A stretch of 64,000 bases of DNA from Catenibacillus sp964565805 (GCA_964565805.1 CAZMGH010000010.1:1-64000); one strand, 5' to 3'; counted from the stretch's first letter, positions 32,499-42,477 are shown. The notes: generated by a model from the letters alone, not told the origin. Translations and numbers: made by a program.

Positions 32499-34355
32499 TT
32501 ACTTCTTTTTTCTGCTGTCAAAATAAACAAACCGGTCAATAGCGTCCAGTATATCCTTAAACTCATCCCGCCCGGCGAGACGAATATACTGTTTTAAAAG
32601 CTCTGTTTCCCGGGCCTTAAAGGGGCCGTAGAAAATATCAAACAGGTTATGGCCCCGCATATAGATTTTAAAGGATTCAAAGTGATCCTGCAAGTCTTTT
32701 ATGGACTCCAGGTCATGGCCCAGCACCTGGATCAGGTGTTTTCCGCTGGTAAGGCGGTGAAGATATTCCTTCCATTTGCTAAATAAAGTTTCCCAGAAAG
32801 CCGCCTCGCTTTCCACAACGCCAAGCCGCGTCATGATCCTGGGATTAAGAAAATAATTTTCAAAGGAATAATATTTTAAAATGAGCACATTTTTCCGGGT
32901 CACCCGGGGAAGACGGTCCACATCTTCCCTGTTCCGGTCCTCATAATACCTGCAAAGCTGCCGGGCCAGCTCCTGGGGATCTTTTCCGTCTCCATCCCGG
33001 ATCATTAAAAACTGATCCTTTAAATACAGCTTGTTGATATATTTTAAATTGGCATAGGTTTTAATATTTGTACAGCTGTTGGTGGTGATAATAGCCACCC
33101 GGGACAAGGTTCCGTCAGGATTTGAAATCTCAGAATAGTATCTTTCCAAAAGCAGGGGCAGACGGTTTTTATCCTGACGACCCTCCACAATAAACACAAA
33201 ACTTACATTCATCAGATCATTAGCCGTATATCCCAGATCATCCAGGATCCCGTCCACATCAGCCCTTTGCCGGGCCACAGAAAAACAGTTCTCGTCCAAA
33301 ACGATCTGGCGGATCTGGCGGGAGGTAAAGTTGAAAATCATATTTGGGGAATGAGTGGAAAACATTACCTGATTTTTCTTTGACAGACGGTAAAGCACCT
33401 CTGCCGCCGACTTTTGCAGCTGGGGATGGAGAAAAATTTCCGGATCTTCCACAAGGATAATGCATGCATTGCGGCTTTTCTCATCAATATAGGCCTCCAG
33501 CAAAGACAGGATGTAAATACTGCGCATACCTTCTCCAAGCTTGGCCACCGGCACGCTGCTTTGGCGCATCTTATTGACGGCAATGCCCTGGATATTTGTT
33601 AATGCTGAGGAATCCAGCCCGGCACGGTACTCGATCCGGTCCGCATAGCCGCCGTTTTTGGCAAAGCAGTCGTTGACCTTTTCGGCAAAGCGTTTTAAGT
33701 TGGATGCGTAAAGCTTATACTCTGTCAGACGCATAGCTTCCATCACATTCAGCTGACCGGCGGTCTTTTTTTCAATGAGCCCGATACACTGAAAGCACCG
33801 TCGGCACTGATGCTGACTGTTAAACATACACTGATTGTCCTTAAGCCGCTGAAGGTTTTCATCGTCCTGAAACATAATAATATCATCCTCAATGGCTTTA
33901 ATATGTCTCAGACTGTCAATAAAATAAATTTTGGGAAAAACCAGGGGAATCTTTGGGTTGTTCTTTTTAACCCCATCATCATAACGCACAGTCCCGCCGG
34001 GAGAGGCGATAAAGGAAAACCTGAGACAGTCCTCCTGTAAAGAGGGAAAAGTTCCTGTAAACACCCGCTTCCAGGCATCAAAGTTTTTATATTTACACAC
34101 AATTCCCCGGCTGTGAAGCTCCTGGTAATCTTCCGACTCAAACTTAAGACCCGCCCGGATAACAATATTTTGCTCCGGAAACATAAAATCATCTCTGGAG
34201 AGAACATACTCCCCGCCAAGAAGGCGCACCGCATCTAGGACTACTGTTTTTCCCGTATTATTTTTCCCTACCAGGATCAAGGTATTTTCTATATCATGGA
34301 TCTCCATATGACGAATGGATTTAAATTTTTCAATTTCCAGATCTGTGATCCTCAT
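32499..34355 (-). CDS. OLD-family ATP-dependent endonuclease (AAA ATPase plus TOPRIM)
   Basis: A 618-residue protein of class OLD. The N-terminal ABC-type ATPase has Walker A GKNNTGKT at 30-37, a signature-like LGEGMRSIYIL, Walker B IILVEDPEIFLHPQ and the switch histidine in FSTHSP. The C-terminal TOPRIM nuclease has FIVEGRQDK and MIRDGDGKD as metal ligands. A cysteine cluster C-x7-C-x2-C-x2-C (176, 184, 187, 190) may bind zinc. OLD proteins act in phage exclusion and DNA repair. No GajB-type helicase or reverse transcriptase lies next to it, so this is a solitary member. The start ATG 34355 opens MRITDLEIEKFKSI, standard for the family. Confidence 0.85.
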   Translation of the reverse strand: MRITDLEIEKFKSIRHMEIHDIENTLILVGKNNTGKTVVLDAVRLLGGEYVLSRDDFMFPEQNIVIRAGLKFESEDYQELHSRGIVCKYKNFDAWKRVFTGTFPSLQEDCLRFSFIASPGGTVRYDDGVKKNNPKIPLVFPKIYFIDSLRHIKAIEDDIIMFQDDENLQRLKDNQCMFNSQHQCRRCFQCIGLIEKKTAGQLNVMEAMRLTEYKLYASNLKRFAEKVNDCFAKNGGYADRIEYRAGLDSSALTNIQGIAVNKMRQSSVPVAKLGEGMRSIYILSLLEAYIDEKSRNACIILVEDPEIFLHPQLQKSAAEVLYRLSKKNQVMFSTHSPNMIFNFTSRQIRQIVLDENCFSVARQRADVDGILDDLGYTANDLMNVSFVFIVEGRQDKNRLPLLLERYYSEISNPDGTLSRVAIITTNSCTNIKTYANLKYINKLYLKDQFLMIRDGDGKDPQELARQLCRYYEDRNREDVDRLPRVTRKNVLILKYYSFENYFLNPRIMTRLGVVESEAAFWETLFSKWKEYLHRLTSGKHLIQVLGHDLESIKDLQDHFESFKIYMRGHNLFDIFYGPFKARETELLKQYIRLAGRDEFKDILDAIDRFVYFDSRKKK

Positions 34356-34548
34356 ACCTTACCCCCTTATTACCGATAAAGCACCTGTATTTACCGGCTT
34401 GCCAGTAAACAGTAACCATCTCTATCTTACCCCCAATGTAGCGCAAAGTAAAGCTTGTCACAGTGTTTTTTTCTATGCTAAAATAACTTTAGATCACGCT
34501 GCGGCGCCAATGACCTCATACCCTTAACAGAAAGGATGGATCCAGACT

Positions 34549-35598
34549 ATGGAGCTTTTGGATCTGTGTCTTCAGATCACTTCCCAAAATGTTCCCCGCC
34601 TTGCAGGGAATAAAAAACTCCAAATGCGTCTTGTATGCCCGGAATATTCCAAGTCTGCCAGAGAGGTAAAAACCTTTCCGGATCTGAATAAGCACCGGAT
34701 TTTTGCCCTGTGCTGGAATCTTGCCCAGGGACGCAATCTGCTGTCTGCCATGTATCCGTCCCAGCATCCTTTCTGTTATCAGCTGACTCTGGACCAGGAC
34801 ATTAAGACCCAGCTCCACACCCATGATTACATTGAACTGGCCTACGTGATCCAGGGGGAATTTGCCCAGAGGATCCTGGGCAGGGACATTACCTTTTCCC
34901 AGGGAGATCTGTGTCTTATTGACAAAAACTGCTTCCACCAGGATTATATCGGATCGACCCCGGCAGTGGTGCTTTTTCTTGGCATTGCCAATGATATGTT
35001 TACAGAAATCATCCAGGAAAATATTGCCTCAGGAAAGATCCTGTCCTTTTTAAACGCGGCGATTTTAAAGCAAAAGGATCTGCGTCAGTATCTGTGCTTT
35101 CATCCTGGTCCTTCTGCCGCCCCTGCCCTGGAAGAGTGTCTGTACTGGCTTTTAAAGGAGCTGATGGAAAATTCCCCAGGCACCCACTACATCCGAAAAG
35201 GACTTTTAATGCGCATTTTCGGTATTTTAAGCACCAGGTATGAATTTAACCTGTCCTCAGACCAACAAAAGGCAAGAAACTGGCTGATCTTTGAAGAAAT
35301 CACCCAGTATATCCGCCAGCACTACGCTACTGTGACCATTCAGGAGCTTTCCCGGATTTTCCACTTTCAGGAGGACTATTTTAACCGGATCATCAAGAGC
35401 AAAACCGGAATAACCTACTCAGCCTATGTTAAAAACATCCGCCTTGAGCACGCCCAGGAACTGCTTTTAAATACAAATATGAGTATCGAAGATGTGGCCA
35501 GCACCGTAGGCTATGAAAACCGCAGCTTTTTCTACCGGATTTTTGAGGAAAAGCATCATATGACCCCATCCGCCTTCCGCAAACAGCACCGGCCATAA
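34549..35598 (+). CDS. AraC-family transcriptional regulator with cupin sensor
   Basis: A 349-residue regulator. The middle part (about residues 75-165) is a cupin-like sugar-sensing domain with HTHDYIELAYVIQGEF and a histidine in NCFHQDY. The C-terminal 100 residues are the double helix-turn-helix: TIQELSRIFHFQEDYFNRIIKSKTG and SIEDVASTVGYENRSFFYRIFEEKHHMTPSAFRK. It faces the transketolase-to-arabinose genes across a shared terminator and marks the left end of that locus. It may be one of its activators; this rests on position only. Confidence 0.9.
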   Translation: MELLDLCLQITSQNVPRLAGNKKLQMRLVCPEYSKSAREVKTFPDLNKHRIFALCWNLAQGRNLLSAMYPSQHPFCYQLTLDQDIKTQLHTHDYIELAYVIQGEFAQRILGRDITFSQGDLCLIDKNCFHQDYIGSTPAVVLFLGIANDMFTEIIQENIASGKILSFLNAAILKQKDLRQYLCFHPGPSAAPALEECLYWLLKELMENSPGTHYIRKGLLMRIFGILSTRYEFNLSSDQQKARNWLIFEEITQYIRQHYATVTIQELSRIFHFQEDYFNRIIKSKTGITYSAYVKNIRLEHAQELLLNTNMSIEDVASTVGYENRSFFYRIFEEKHHMTPSAFRKQHRP

Positions 35599-35706
35599 AG
35601 GCGGCCTGCTCTCCACGCAGGACCTTCCCGTCTTGCCAGGGCCGCCTTACTCAAGGCCTGCGGGACATGACTATGTACCTTAGATCATGGGCTGTTGAGA
35701 GAAACA

Positions 35707-35752
35707 AAGGGCGTGACCCCTAAGCATTTATTTTCTTAAGGTCACGTCCCTT
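35707..35752. terminator. Bidirectional terminator
   Basis: AAGGGCGTGACC and GGTCACGTCCCTT pair (one bulge) and are followed by TTATTTTTT on the plus strand. It lies between the AraC-type gene and the convergent transketolase genes. Confidence 0.75.
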
Positions 35753-35769
35753 ATTTTTTACATCTTCCT

Positions 35770-36711
35770 TTACTTCATTTCTTTTAAGATCCTGCCAGCA
35801 ATACCTTCACTATCAAGACCATATTTGTGGATCAGCTCCTTGGCAGGACCAGATTCACCAAAAGTATCATTAATGCCGATACGTGTCAGGCGAGTCGGGC
35901 ATTTTTCAGAAAGCACTTCTGCCACTGCAGCACCAAGTCCGCCGATAATGGAATGTTCTTCCACTGTAAATACACGGCCGGTCTTTTGCGCTGCAGAAAT
36001 CACCAGTTCTTTATCTAATGGCTTGATCGTATGAATATTGATCACCTGAGCGTCAATGCCTTCTTTTGCAAGAACTTCAGCCGCATCTAAAGATTCAGAT
36101 ACGCAAAGTCCGGTTGCGATAATGGTGCAGTCGCTGCCTTCACGAAGGACAACGCCTTTGCCAAGTTCAAATTTATAGGAAGCTTCGTCATTGATCACAG
36201 GAACGGCCAAACGTCCAAAACGCATATATACCGGGCCTTCCCACTGATATGCGGCTTCTACGGCAGCCTTTGCTTCCACATCATCACATGGATTGATCAC
36301 CACCCTGCCGGGGATCGCCCGCATCAGAGCAATATCTTCGTTGCATTGATGGGTAGCGCCGTCTTCACCAACAGAAATCCCTGCATGGGTAGCGCCAATC
36401 TTTACATTCAGACGCGGATAACCGATAGAGTTGCGCACCTGCTCATAAGCGCGACCTGCCGCAAACATGGCAAATGTGCTCATAAAAGGCACAAAACCGC
36501 AGGTAGAAAGTCCGGCGGCAATGCCTGCCATATTTGCTTCGGCAATACCGCAGTCAATATGACGGTCCGGAAAAGCCTTTTTAAAGATTCCGGTTTTCGT
36601 CGCTGCTGCCAGGTCGGCATCCAGCACAATAAGGTTTTCATGTTCCGCGCCCAGTTTTGCCAGGGCATTTCCATAGCTTTCACGGGTTGCGATACGTTTT
36701 ACTTCTGACAC
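35770..36711 (-). CDS. Transketolase, C-terminal subunit
   Basis: The pyrimidine-binding and C-terminal domains of a split transketolase, 313 residues. GIAEANMAGIAAGLS and SIGYPRLNVKIGATHAGISVGEDGATHQ-type motifs (the latter near residue 100) bind the cofactor pyrimidine, and GLCVSESLDAAEVL belongs to the C-terminal domain. The start is GTG at 36711, overlapping the N-terminal subunit gene by 13 bases and preceded by AGGTG. The two chains together move two-carbon units in the pentose phosphate pathway. Confidence 0.95.
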   Translation of the reverse strand: MSEVKRIATRESYGNALAKLGAEHENLIVLDADLAAATKTGIFKKAFPDRHIDCGIAEANMAGIAAGLSTCGFVPFMSTFAMFAAGRAYEQVRNSIGYPRLNVKIGATHAGISVGEDGATHQCNEDIALMRAIPGRVVINPCDDVEAKAAVEAAYQWEGPVYMRFGRLAVPVINDEASYKFELGKGVVLREGSDCTIIATGLCVSESLDAAEVLAKEGIDAQVINIHTIKPLDKELVISAAQKTGRVFTVEEHSIIGGLGAAVAEVLSEKCPTRLTRIGINDTFGESGPAKELIHKYGLDSEGIAGRILKEMK

Positions 36712-37535
36712 AGCGCTTCACCTGCCTTTTCCAGTTCTGCCATTGCTACTGCATATTGCTCATCATTAGGTGCCGTTCCATGCCAGCCCACCTGATTTTC
36801 CATAAAGGATACGCCCTTGCCTTTTACTGTATGGGCAATAATAGCTGTAGGCATACCTTTTACTGTCTTTGCTTCATCCATAGCCCGGCGGATCTCATCA
36901 AAATCATTGCCGTTAATGTTGATCACATGGAAATTGAAGCTTTCAAACTTTTTATCAATAGGATACGGGGAGCATACATCGCTGATAGCTCCATCGATCT
37001 GAAGATTGTTGTTATCCACAATAACACACAGATTATCCAGCTTGTGGAATCCGGCAAACATAGCTGCTTCCCAGATCTGACCCTCCTGGATCTCGCCGTC
37101 GCCGCAAAGAGCGTACACACGGTAGGACTTTCCAGAAAGCTTTCCGCCAAGAGCCATACCTACACCGCAGGAAAGGCCCTGTCCCAAAGAACCTGAGGAC
37201 ATATCCACGCCGGGGATGTGCTTCATATCCGGATGTCCCTGAAGATAGGAGCCGGTATGGCGCAGTGTTTTTAAATCTTCTACCGGGAAGTATCCACGGT
37301 TTGCCAGGGCAGAATAAAGTCCCGGAGCTGTATGGCCCTTAGAAAGGACAAAACGGTCTCTGTCCGGATTTTTAGGATCCGCGGGATCAATATTCATTTC
37401 TTCAAAATATAAAAATGTAAAAATGTCAGCCGCTGAAAGAGAGCCGCCTGGATGGCCGGACTTTGCGCTGTGAACAGCGGTCACAACGCCCTTGCGTACC
37501 TCTACCGCGGTCTGCATGAGTTTTAAATTATCCAT
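36699..37535 (-). CDS. Transketolase, N-terminal subunit
   Basis: The 278-residue thiamine-diphosphate-binding half of split transketolase. It has HSAKSGHPGGSLSAADI near residue 20, GSLGQGLSCGVGMALG and the cofactor motif GDGEIQEGQIWEAA ... DNNNLQIDG. I chose ATG 37535, five bases after AAAGGAG; an upstream start at 37589 would overlap the transaldolase gene. It is transcribed between the transaldolase and the C-terminal half. Confidence 0.95.
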   Translation of the reverse strand: MDNLKLMQTAVEVRKGVVTAVHSAKSGHPGGSLSAADIFTFLYFEEMNIDPADPKNPDRDRFVLSKGHTAPGLYSALANRGYFPVEDLKTLRHTGSYLQGHPDMKHIPGVDMSSGSLGQGLSCGVGMALGGKLSGKSYRVYALCGDGEIQEGQIWEAAMFAGFHKLDNLCVIVDNNNLQIDGAISDVCSPYPIDKKFESFNFHVININGNDFDEIRRAMDEAKTVKGMPTAIIAHTVKGKGVSFMENQVGWHGTAPNDEQYAVAMAELEKAGEALCQK

Positions 37536-37545
37536 TTTTTCTCCT

Positions 37546-38199
37546 TTATTCACCAAAAACTGCCTTGTAATCCTTCTGGAATTTTTCAATGCCCTGATCT
37601 GTCAGAGGATGTTTTGTCATCTGCTCGATTACATTGTATGGAATCGTAGCAATGTCTGCTCCTGCAAGGGCACAGTCAGTTACGTGGATCGGATTGCGGA
37701 TGGAAGCAGCAATGATCTCTGTCTCATAGCCGTAAATATCAAAAATTTCAGCAATAGTACGGATCAGGTCAATGCCCGGCTGGCTGATGTCGTCCAGTCT
37801 TCCAAGAAACGGGGAAACATACGTAGCACCAGCTTCGGCTGCCAGCATCGCCTGGTTTGCCGTAAAGATCAGGGTAACATTGGTCTTAATGCCTTCAGCA
37901 GACAGAACCTTAACAGCCTTAAGGCCTTCCACTGTCATAGGAATTTTTACGACCATGTTGGGATGGATCGCCGCAATCTCGCGGCCCTCTTTGATCATGC
38001 CTTCCGCATCCGTGGTGGTTGCCTTTACTTCACCGCTGATCGGACCGTCAACAATTGTTGTGATCTCCTTGATCACCTCATTAAAATCCCGGCCTTCCTT
38101 TGCGATCAGTGAAGGATTTGTTGTTACTCCGCAGATTACGCCCATATCATTGGCTTTGCGGATGTCTTCTACCTTTGCTGTGTCAATAAAAAATTTCAT
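37546..38199 (-). CDS. Small transaldolase / fructose-6-phosphate aldolase family
   Basis: A 217-residue TalC/Fsa-type enzyme. The Schiff-base lysine is in MVVKIPMT near residue 85; CGVTTNPSLIAKEG and YVSPFLGRLDD are family motifs. In this context, between AraD and transketolase, transaldolase activity in the non-oxidative pentose phosphate pathway is the likely role. ATG 38199 follows AAAGGAAG. Confidence 0.93.
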   Translation of the reverse strand: MKFFIDTAKVEDIRKANDMGVICGVTTNPSLIAKEGRDFNEVIKEITTIVDGPISGEVKATTTDAEGMIKEGREIAAIHPNMVVKIPMTVEGLKAVKVLSAEGIKTNVTLIFTANQAMLAAEAGATYVSPFLGRLDDISQPGIDLIRTIAEIFDIYGYETEIIAASIRNPIHVTDCALAGADIATIPYNVIEQMTKHPLTDQGIEKFQKDYKAVFGE

Positions 38200-38240
38200 C
38201 GTTCCCTACTTCCTTTCCTCGTGTTTTTCCGTGGTCTTTT

Positions 38241-38268
38241 ACGACATTCAGGTATCCCCTTGTGGGGT
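38241..38268 (-). repeat. Short intergenic hairpin element, copy B
   Basis: Minus strand ACCCCACAAGGGGATACCTG then AATGTCGT. It has the same CCCC-N4-GGGG-ATACCTG layout as copies A, C and D and lies between araD and the transaldolase gene. Confidence 0.5.
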
Positions 38269-38313
38269 TTCCTTGTGTTTTGCCATGATCCTTTACGGCG
38301 TTTTTGGACCTGA

Positions 38314-39012
38314 TCAGTGATTTTGTCCGTAATAAGCATTTGCTCCGTGCTTCCGGTAGTAATGCTTATCCTGAAGTGAACGGGGCGCAGGCACAACTTT
38401 GGGGTTGATCCACTCGCACTGAGCGGCCATCTTTGCCACCTCTTCCAGTACAACAGCATTATGCACCGCCTCATGGGCATCCTTGCCCCATGTAAATGGG
38501 CCATGGTTTTTGCACAAAACTGCTGGGGTAGCTACATAGTCCAGCCCCATTTCCTCAAAGGCATCGGCAATAAGGATCCCTGTATTTTTCTCATAGGCTT
38601 CTTCGATCTCTTCTTTCGTAAGGTTTCTCACACAGGGAACCTCACCGTAAAGATAATCCGCATGAGTGGTTCCATAACAGGGAATCCCACGTCCGGCCTG
38701 TGCCCAGCTTGTGGCCCATGAAGAATGGGTGTGGACAACGCCGCCGATTTCAGGAAAACGGTTATATAAAACGGCATGAGTGGCTGTATCGGATGAAGGA
38801 TTATAGCGGCCTTCCACCTTATTCCCCTCAAGATCCACCACCACCATATCGTCTGGCGTCAGCTTGTCATAATCGACGCCGCTGGGCTTAATGACAAACA
38901 GTCCACTTTCCCGGTCAATGCCGCTGACATTTCCCCAGGTAAATGTAACAAGGGCATACTTGGGCAAAAGCATGTTCATTTCATAAACTTCTTTTTTCAG
39001 TGCTTCAAGCAT
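38314..39012 (-). CDS. araD: L-ribulose-5-phosphate 4-epimerase
   Basis: AraD turns L-ribulose 5-phosphate into D-xylulose 5-phosphate. The 232-residue class II aldolase-fold protein has the zinc histidines in GVVHTHSSWATSWAQAG and YGTTHADYL, the family motif GNVSGIDRESG and a C-terminal zinc/cation histidine in HEAVHNAVVLEEVA. The RBS AAGGAG is ten bases before ATG 39012. It is the third ara gene after araA and araB, with araB 104 bases upstream. Confidence 0.95.
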   Translation of the reverse strand: MLEALKKEVYEMNMLLPKYALVTFTWGNVSGIDRESGLFVIKPSGVDYDKLTPDDMVVVDLEGNKVEGRYNPSSDTATHAVLYNRFPEIGGVVHTHSSWATSWAQAGRGIPCYGTTHADYLYGEVPCVRNLTKEEIEEAYEKNTGILIADAFEEMGLDYVATPAVLCKNHGPFTWGKDAHEAVHNAVVLEEVAKMAAQCEWINPKVVPAPRSLQDKHYYRKHGANAYYGQNH

Positions 39013-39116
39013 CTTATCTGTGCTCCTTTCTCTATTTCAGGCAGCAGACGGACAGATACGCTTCCATGCCTGTCCGACAGCTGCCTTTTAGGACCAACTT
39101 TTCCGGAAATCCCGGT

Positions 39117-40715
39117 TCACTGACGTACATTTTCAGAAGCAGCAGCTTCCACGGCAATGCCCTCTTTATAACGGATAATAAACTGGTCAAAACCTTCTAC
39201 GCCTTTTGGATCCGGCGCAAGGCTCTCGCCCTTATTATCTCCGAAGACTTTATCTGCCAAATAAGCCTCAAGGCTTTCACCGTCACCTTTATAGAGCATA
39301 TAAGATGCCAGAAGAGCCATGCCCCACGGGCCGCCTTCTCCGGCAGTTTCCATAACAGAAACCGGCGTGCCGATGGCATCCGCAAGAATCTGCTGGCCAA
39401 CGCCTTTTGTTTTAAACAGGCCGCCGTGACCTAAAATAGAGTCAATAGTCACATGCTCTTCTTTAATAAGAATATCCATACCGATCTTTAACGCGCCTAA
39501 AGCGGTGTATAAATGGGTACGCATAAAATTGGCCAGATTAAACCTGCTCATTGGAGAGCGGACGAACAGCGGACGGCCATCCTCGATTCCGGTAATGTTC
39601 TCACCGGAAAGATAACCATAGGATAATAAGCCGCCGCAGTCAGTATCACCTTCCATGGCCTTATTATACAATACACCAAATAGGCGGTTCATGTCCACCT
39701 CTATTCCAAAACTTTCAGAAAATTCTTTAAACAATCCCACCCAGGCGTTAAGATCTGAGGTACAGTTATTCGCGTGAACCATACCGACCAGGCTTCCGTC
39801 CGGTGTGGTAACCATATCGATCTCCGAATGAACATTTTTAAGTTCATGCTCCAGGACTACCATGGCAAACACAGAAGTTCCGGCAGACACGTTGCCAGTG
39901 CGCACAGCCACACTGTTGGTCGCCGCCATACCTGTCCCCGCGTCTCCTTCCGGCGGACACAAAGGAATCCCTGCCTCAAGCTGTCCGCTTTCATCTAAAA
40001 GGGCTGCCCCTTCCTTAGTAAGCCATCCGGCGCTTTGTCCAGCCAAAAGGATTTTGGGCAGAATATCCATCACCTTCCAGGGATAGTTTTCCTCTGCCAC
40101 AAGAGCGTCAAACTGATCTGCCATGGTCTGATTATATTTTTTCTTTTCCACATCAATAGGGAACATGCCGGCAGCATCGCCAATGCCGATGACCTTTTCC
40201 CCGGTCAGCTTCCAGTGGATATATCCGGCCAAAGTAGTGATGAAGGTTACATCCTTTACATGGTCTTCGCCGTTTAAAATAGCCTGATACAGGTGGGCAA
40301 TGCTCCACCGTTCGGGAATATTATAATTAAACAGTTCTGTCAGGGCTCTGGCTGCCGGTCCGGTAGTGCTGTTTCTCCATGTACGGAAAGGAACAAGCAG
40401 CTCCCCATCCCTATTGAACGCCATATACCCATGCATCATGGCACTGAAGCCCATGGCGCCGATCTTTGTCAGCGTCACATCATACTTTTCTTTAACATCT
40501 GCTGCCAGAGCCTTGTAGCTTGCCCGAAGGCCGTTCCAGATGTCTTCCAGTGAATAGGTCCAGTATCCGTTCTCAAGACGGTTTTCCCACACAAAGTCGC
40601 CGGATGCGATAGGCTTGCAGGACTGGTCAATAAGAACAGCCTTGATCCGGGTCGAACCCAGCTCAATTCCCAGGACCGTGCGGCCCTGTTCGATCATTTC
40701 CTTAACGGAACTCAT
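39117..40715 (-). CDS. araB: FGGY-family kinase, probable L-ribulokinase
   Basis: A 532-residue FGGY kinase: VLGIELGSTRIKAVLID binds ATP phosphate at the N-terminus and HGGLFKTKGVGQQILADAIG and ETAGEGGPWGMALLAS lie in the C-terminal lobe. It differs from classical AraB and is closer in look to the xylulokinase-type branch, but its place between araA (18 bases upstream) and araD makes L-ribulose the likely substrate. ATG 40715 follows GGGGGG. Confidence 0.85.
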   Translation of the reverse strand: MSSVKEMIEQGRTVLGIELGSTRIKAVLIDQSCKPIASGDFVWENRLENGYWTYSLEDIWNGLRASYKALAADVKEKYDVTLTKIGAMGFSAMMHGYMAFNRDGELLVPFRTWRNSTTGPAARALTELFNYNIPERWSIAHLYQAILNGEDHVKDVTFITTLAGYIHWKLTGEKVIGIGDAAGMFPIDVEKKKYNQTMADQFDALVAEENYPWKVMDILPKILLAGQSAGWLTKEGAALLDESGQLEAGIPLCPPEGDAGTGMAATNSVAVRTGNVSAGTSVFAMVVLEHELKNVHSEIDMVTTPDGSLVGMVHANNCTSDLNAWVGLFKEFSESFGIEVDMNRLFGVLYNKAMEGDTDCGGLLSYGYLSGENITGIEDGRPLFVRSPMSRFNLANFMRTHLYTALGALKIGMDILIKEEHVTIDSILGHGGLFKTKGVGQQILADAIGTPVSVMETAGEGGPWGMALLASYMLYKGDGESLEAYLADKVFGDNKGESLAPDPKGVEGFDQFIIRYKEGIAVEAAASENVRQ

Positions 40716-40733
40716 GTTGATCCCCCCCTATGA

Positions 40734-42233
40734 TTACTTGCCGTAAACGACGCTGTTCCATTTCAGCTCGTTTTTAAACTGACGGATCTTTGTATCCTTG
40801 TCAATATACACTGCTTCAATGCCCATAGCCTCAGCCCAGTCACCCATCTGCTCTGCCGTCAGGTCATAGGAAAATGCCGTATGATGGGCGCCGCCGGCCA
40901 GGATCCATGCCTGTGCTCCGGTGTAAAGATCCGGCTCCGGCGTCCAGTAAGCCGTCGCTACAGGAAGCTTTGGCATCTCTTTTTCTGTCTTCTTGCAGTT
41001 GACATCATTAATGACCAGGCGAAAACGGTTGCCCAGATCAATAAGGGATGCGGCGATACCATGGCCTTCCTTTGCTGTAAATACCAGACGGGCGGGATCT
41101 TCCCGGTCGCCCATGCTTAAAGGCTGCTCTTTAATACTGATGGGGCCGTCAGCAATGGACGGGCAAACCTCCAGCATATGAGCCTCAAGGATACCCTCTT
41201 TTCCGGGAACAAGATTATAGGTATAGTCTTCCATAAAGGATGTCCCTTTGGCATCCTTCATGCCTGCAGTCATGATCTTCATGAGACGTACCATGGCCGC
41301 GGTCTTCCAGTCCCCTTCACCGCCAAAGCCATAGCCCTTTTCCATAAGTCTCTGAATGGCCAGGCCGGGAAGCTGCTTTAATCCGCCAAGGTCACCAAAG
41401 TGGGTAACAATAGCCTGATAGTTTTTCTCTTCCAGGAACCGTTCAAAGCCGATCTCAATACCGGCCTGAACCGCCACATGTCTGCGGAACTCTTTCTCTT
41501 CTCTTCCCTCTAAAAGAATCCTGTATTTAGAATAATACTCTTCCACTAATGTGTCAATATCCGATTGGGACACAGCGTTGACATACTCCACGATCTCGTT
41601 TACTGGATAAGCGTCTACTTCCCAGCCAAACTTGATCTGAGCCTCCACCTTATCTCCTTCTGTCACAGCCACGTTGCGCATATTATCGGCAATACGCATC
41701 ACGCGGATATGGCTGCTTTCCACAACGCCTACAGCGGTACGCATCCAGGAAGCGATCTGCTTCTGAACAGCTTCATCGGCCCAGTAACCTACGATCACTT
41801 TTCGGTCCATGTTCAGGCGAGAGAAAATGTGTCCGTACTCTCTGTCCCCGTGAGCGGCCTGGTTTTCATTCATAAAATCCATATCAATAGTGTCATAAGG
41901 AATTTCCCGGTTAAACTGGGTATGAAGATGGAGCAGCGGCTTTCTGTACTCCTGAAGACCAAGGATCCAGGATTTTGCCGGGGAAAATGTATGCATCCAT
42001 GTGATCACGCCGGCGCAGTTTTCATCATTATTGGCCTCATTTAAAGTTTTGCGGATCACAGCGTTAGTGATCATAGTGGGCTTCCACACAACCTTATAGG
42101 GAAGGATGCCAGAAGCATTTAATGTGTCTACGATTTTCTGAGAATGTTCTGCCACATGAGCAAGACACTCATCCCCATAAAGATCCTGTGAACCTGTGCA
42201 GAACCAAAATTGATAGTCCTTTACTTGTAACAT
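40734..42233 (-). CDS. araA: L-arabinose isomerase
   Basis: AraA converts L-arabinose to L-ribulose with manganese. The 499-residue length is typical. The N-terminus reads YQFWFCTGSQDLYG, and the metal ligands fall in FMEDYTYNL, LEAHMLEVCP and HHTAFS. I chose ATG 42233, preceded by GAGAGG at eight bases; a TTG two codons upstream is less likely. It is first in the araA-araB-araD-transaldolase-transketolase run. The 240-base leader holds an AT-rich inverted repeat at 42394-42429. Confidence 0.97.
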   Translation of the reverse strand: MLQVKDYQFWFCTGSQDLYGDECLAHVAEHSQKIVDTLNASGILPYKVVWKPTMITNAVIRKTLNEANNDENCAGVITWMHTFSPAKSWILGLQEYRKPLLHLHTQFNREIPYDTIDMDFMNENQAAHGDREYGHIFSRLNMDRKVIVGYWADEAVQKQIASWMRTAVGVVESSHIRVMRIADNMRNVAVTEGDKVEAQIKFGWEVDAYPVNEIVEYVNAVSQSDIDTLVEEYYSKYRILLEGREEKEFRRHVAVQAGIEIGFERFLEEKNYQAIVTHFGDLGGLKQLPGLAIQRLMEKGYGFGGEGDWKTAAMVRLMKIMTAGMKDAKGTSFMEDYTYNLVPGKEGILEAHMLEVCPSIADGPISIKEQPLSMGDREDPARLVFTAKEGHGIAASLIDLGNRFRLVINDVNCKKTEKEMPKLPVATAYWTPEPDLYTGAQAWILAGGAHHTAFSYDLTAEQMGDWAEAMGIEAVYIDKDTKIRQFKNELKWNSVVYGK

Positions 42234-42393
42234 AAACAATACCTCTCTTTCTTTTCATATCCTCAGCCGCCTGCCGGGCCGTCCCGCCAGCCATGCCAGA
42301 AAAGCTTACGCCGGCTGTTATTGCCGGGTTTATTTTTATAAGACTATCTTACCGTCCCCGGATTATTTTTTCTATTCCTTAATGCTATCCCTT

Positions 42394-42429
42394 TTAGAAA
42401 AATGTAACCAAATCCGACTATTTTTCTAA
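42394..42429. promoter_or_regulatory. Inverted repeat upstream of araA
   Basis: TTAGAAAAAT and ATTTTTCTAA are 10-bp inverted arms with a 16-base spacer, about 160 bases before the araA start. It could be a regulator site or a leader stem. It is not a terminator, as no G/C is present. Confidence 0.4.
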
Positions 42430-42477
42430 TACCACCGTGCCGTAGGCAGGAACAGTCACCGTCTTTCATCTATGATG

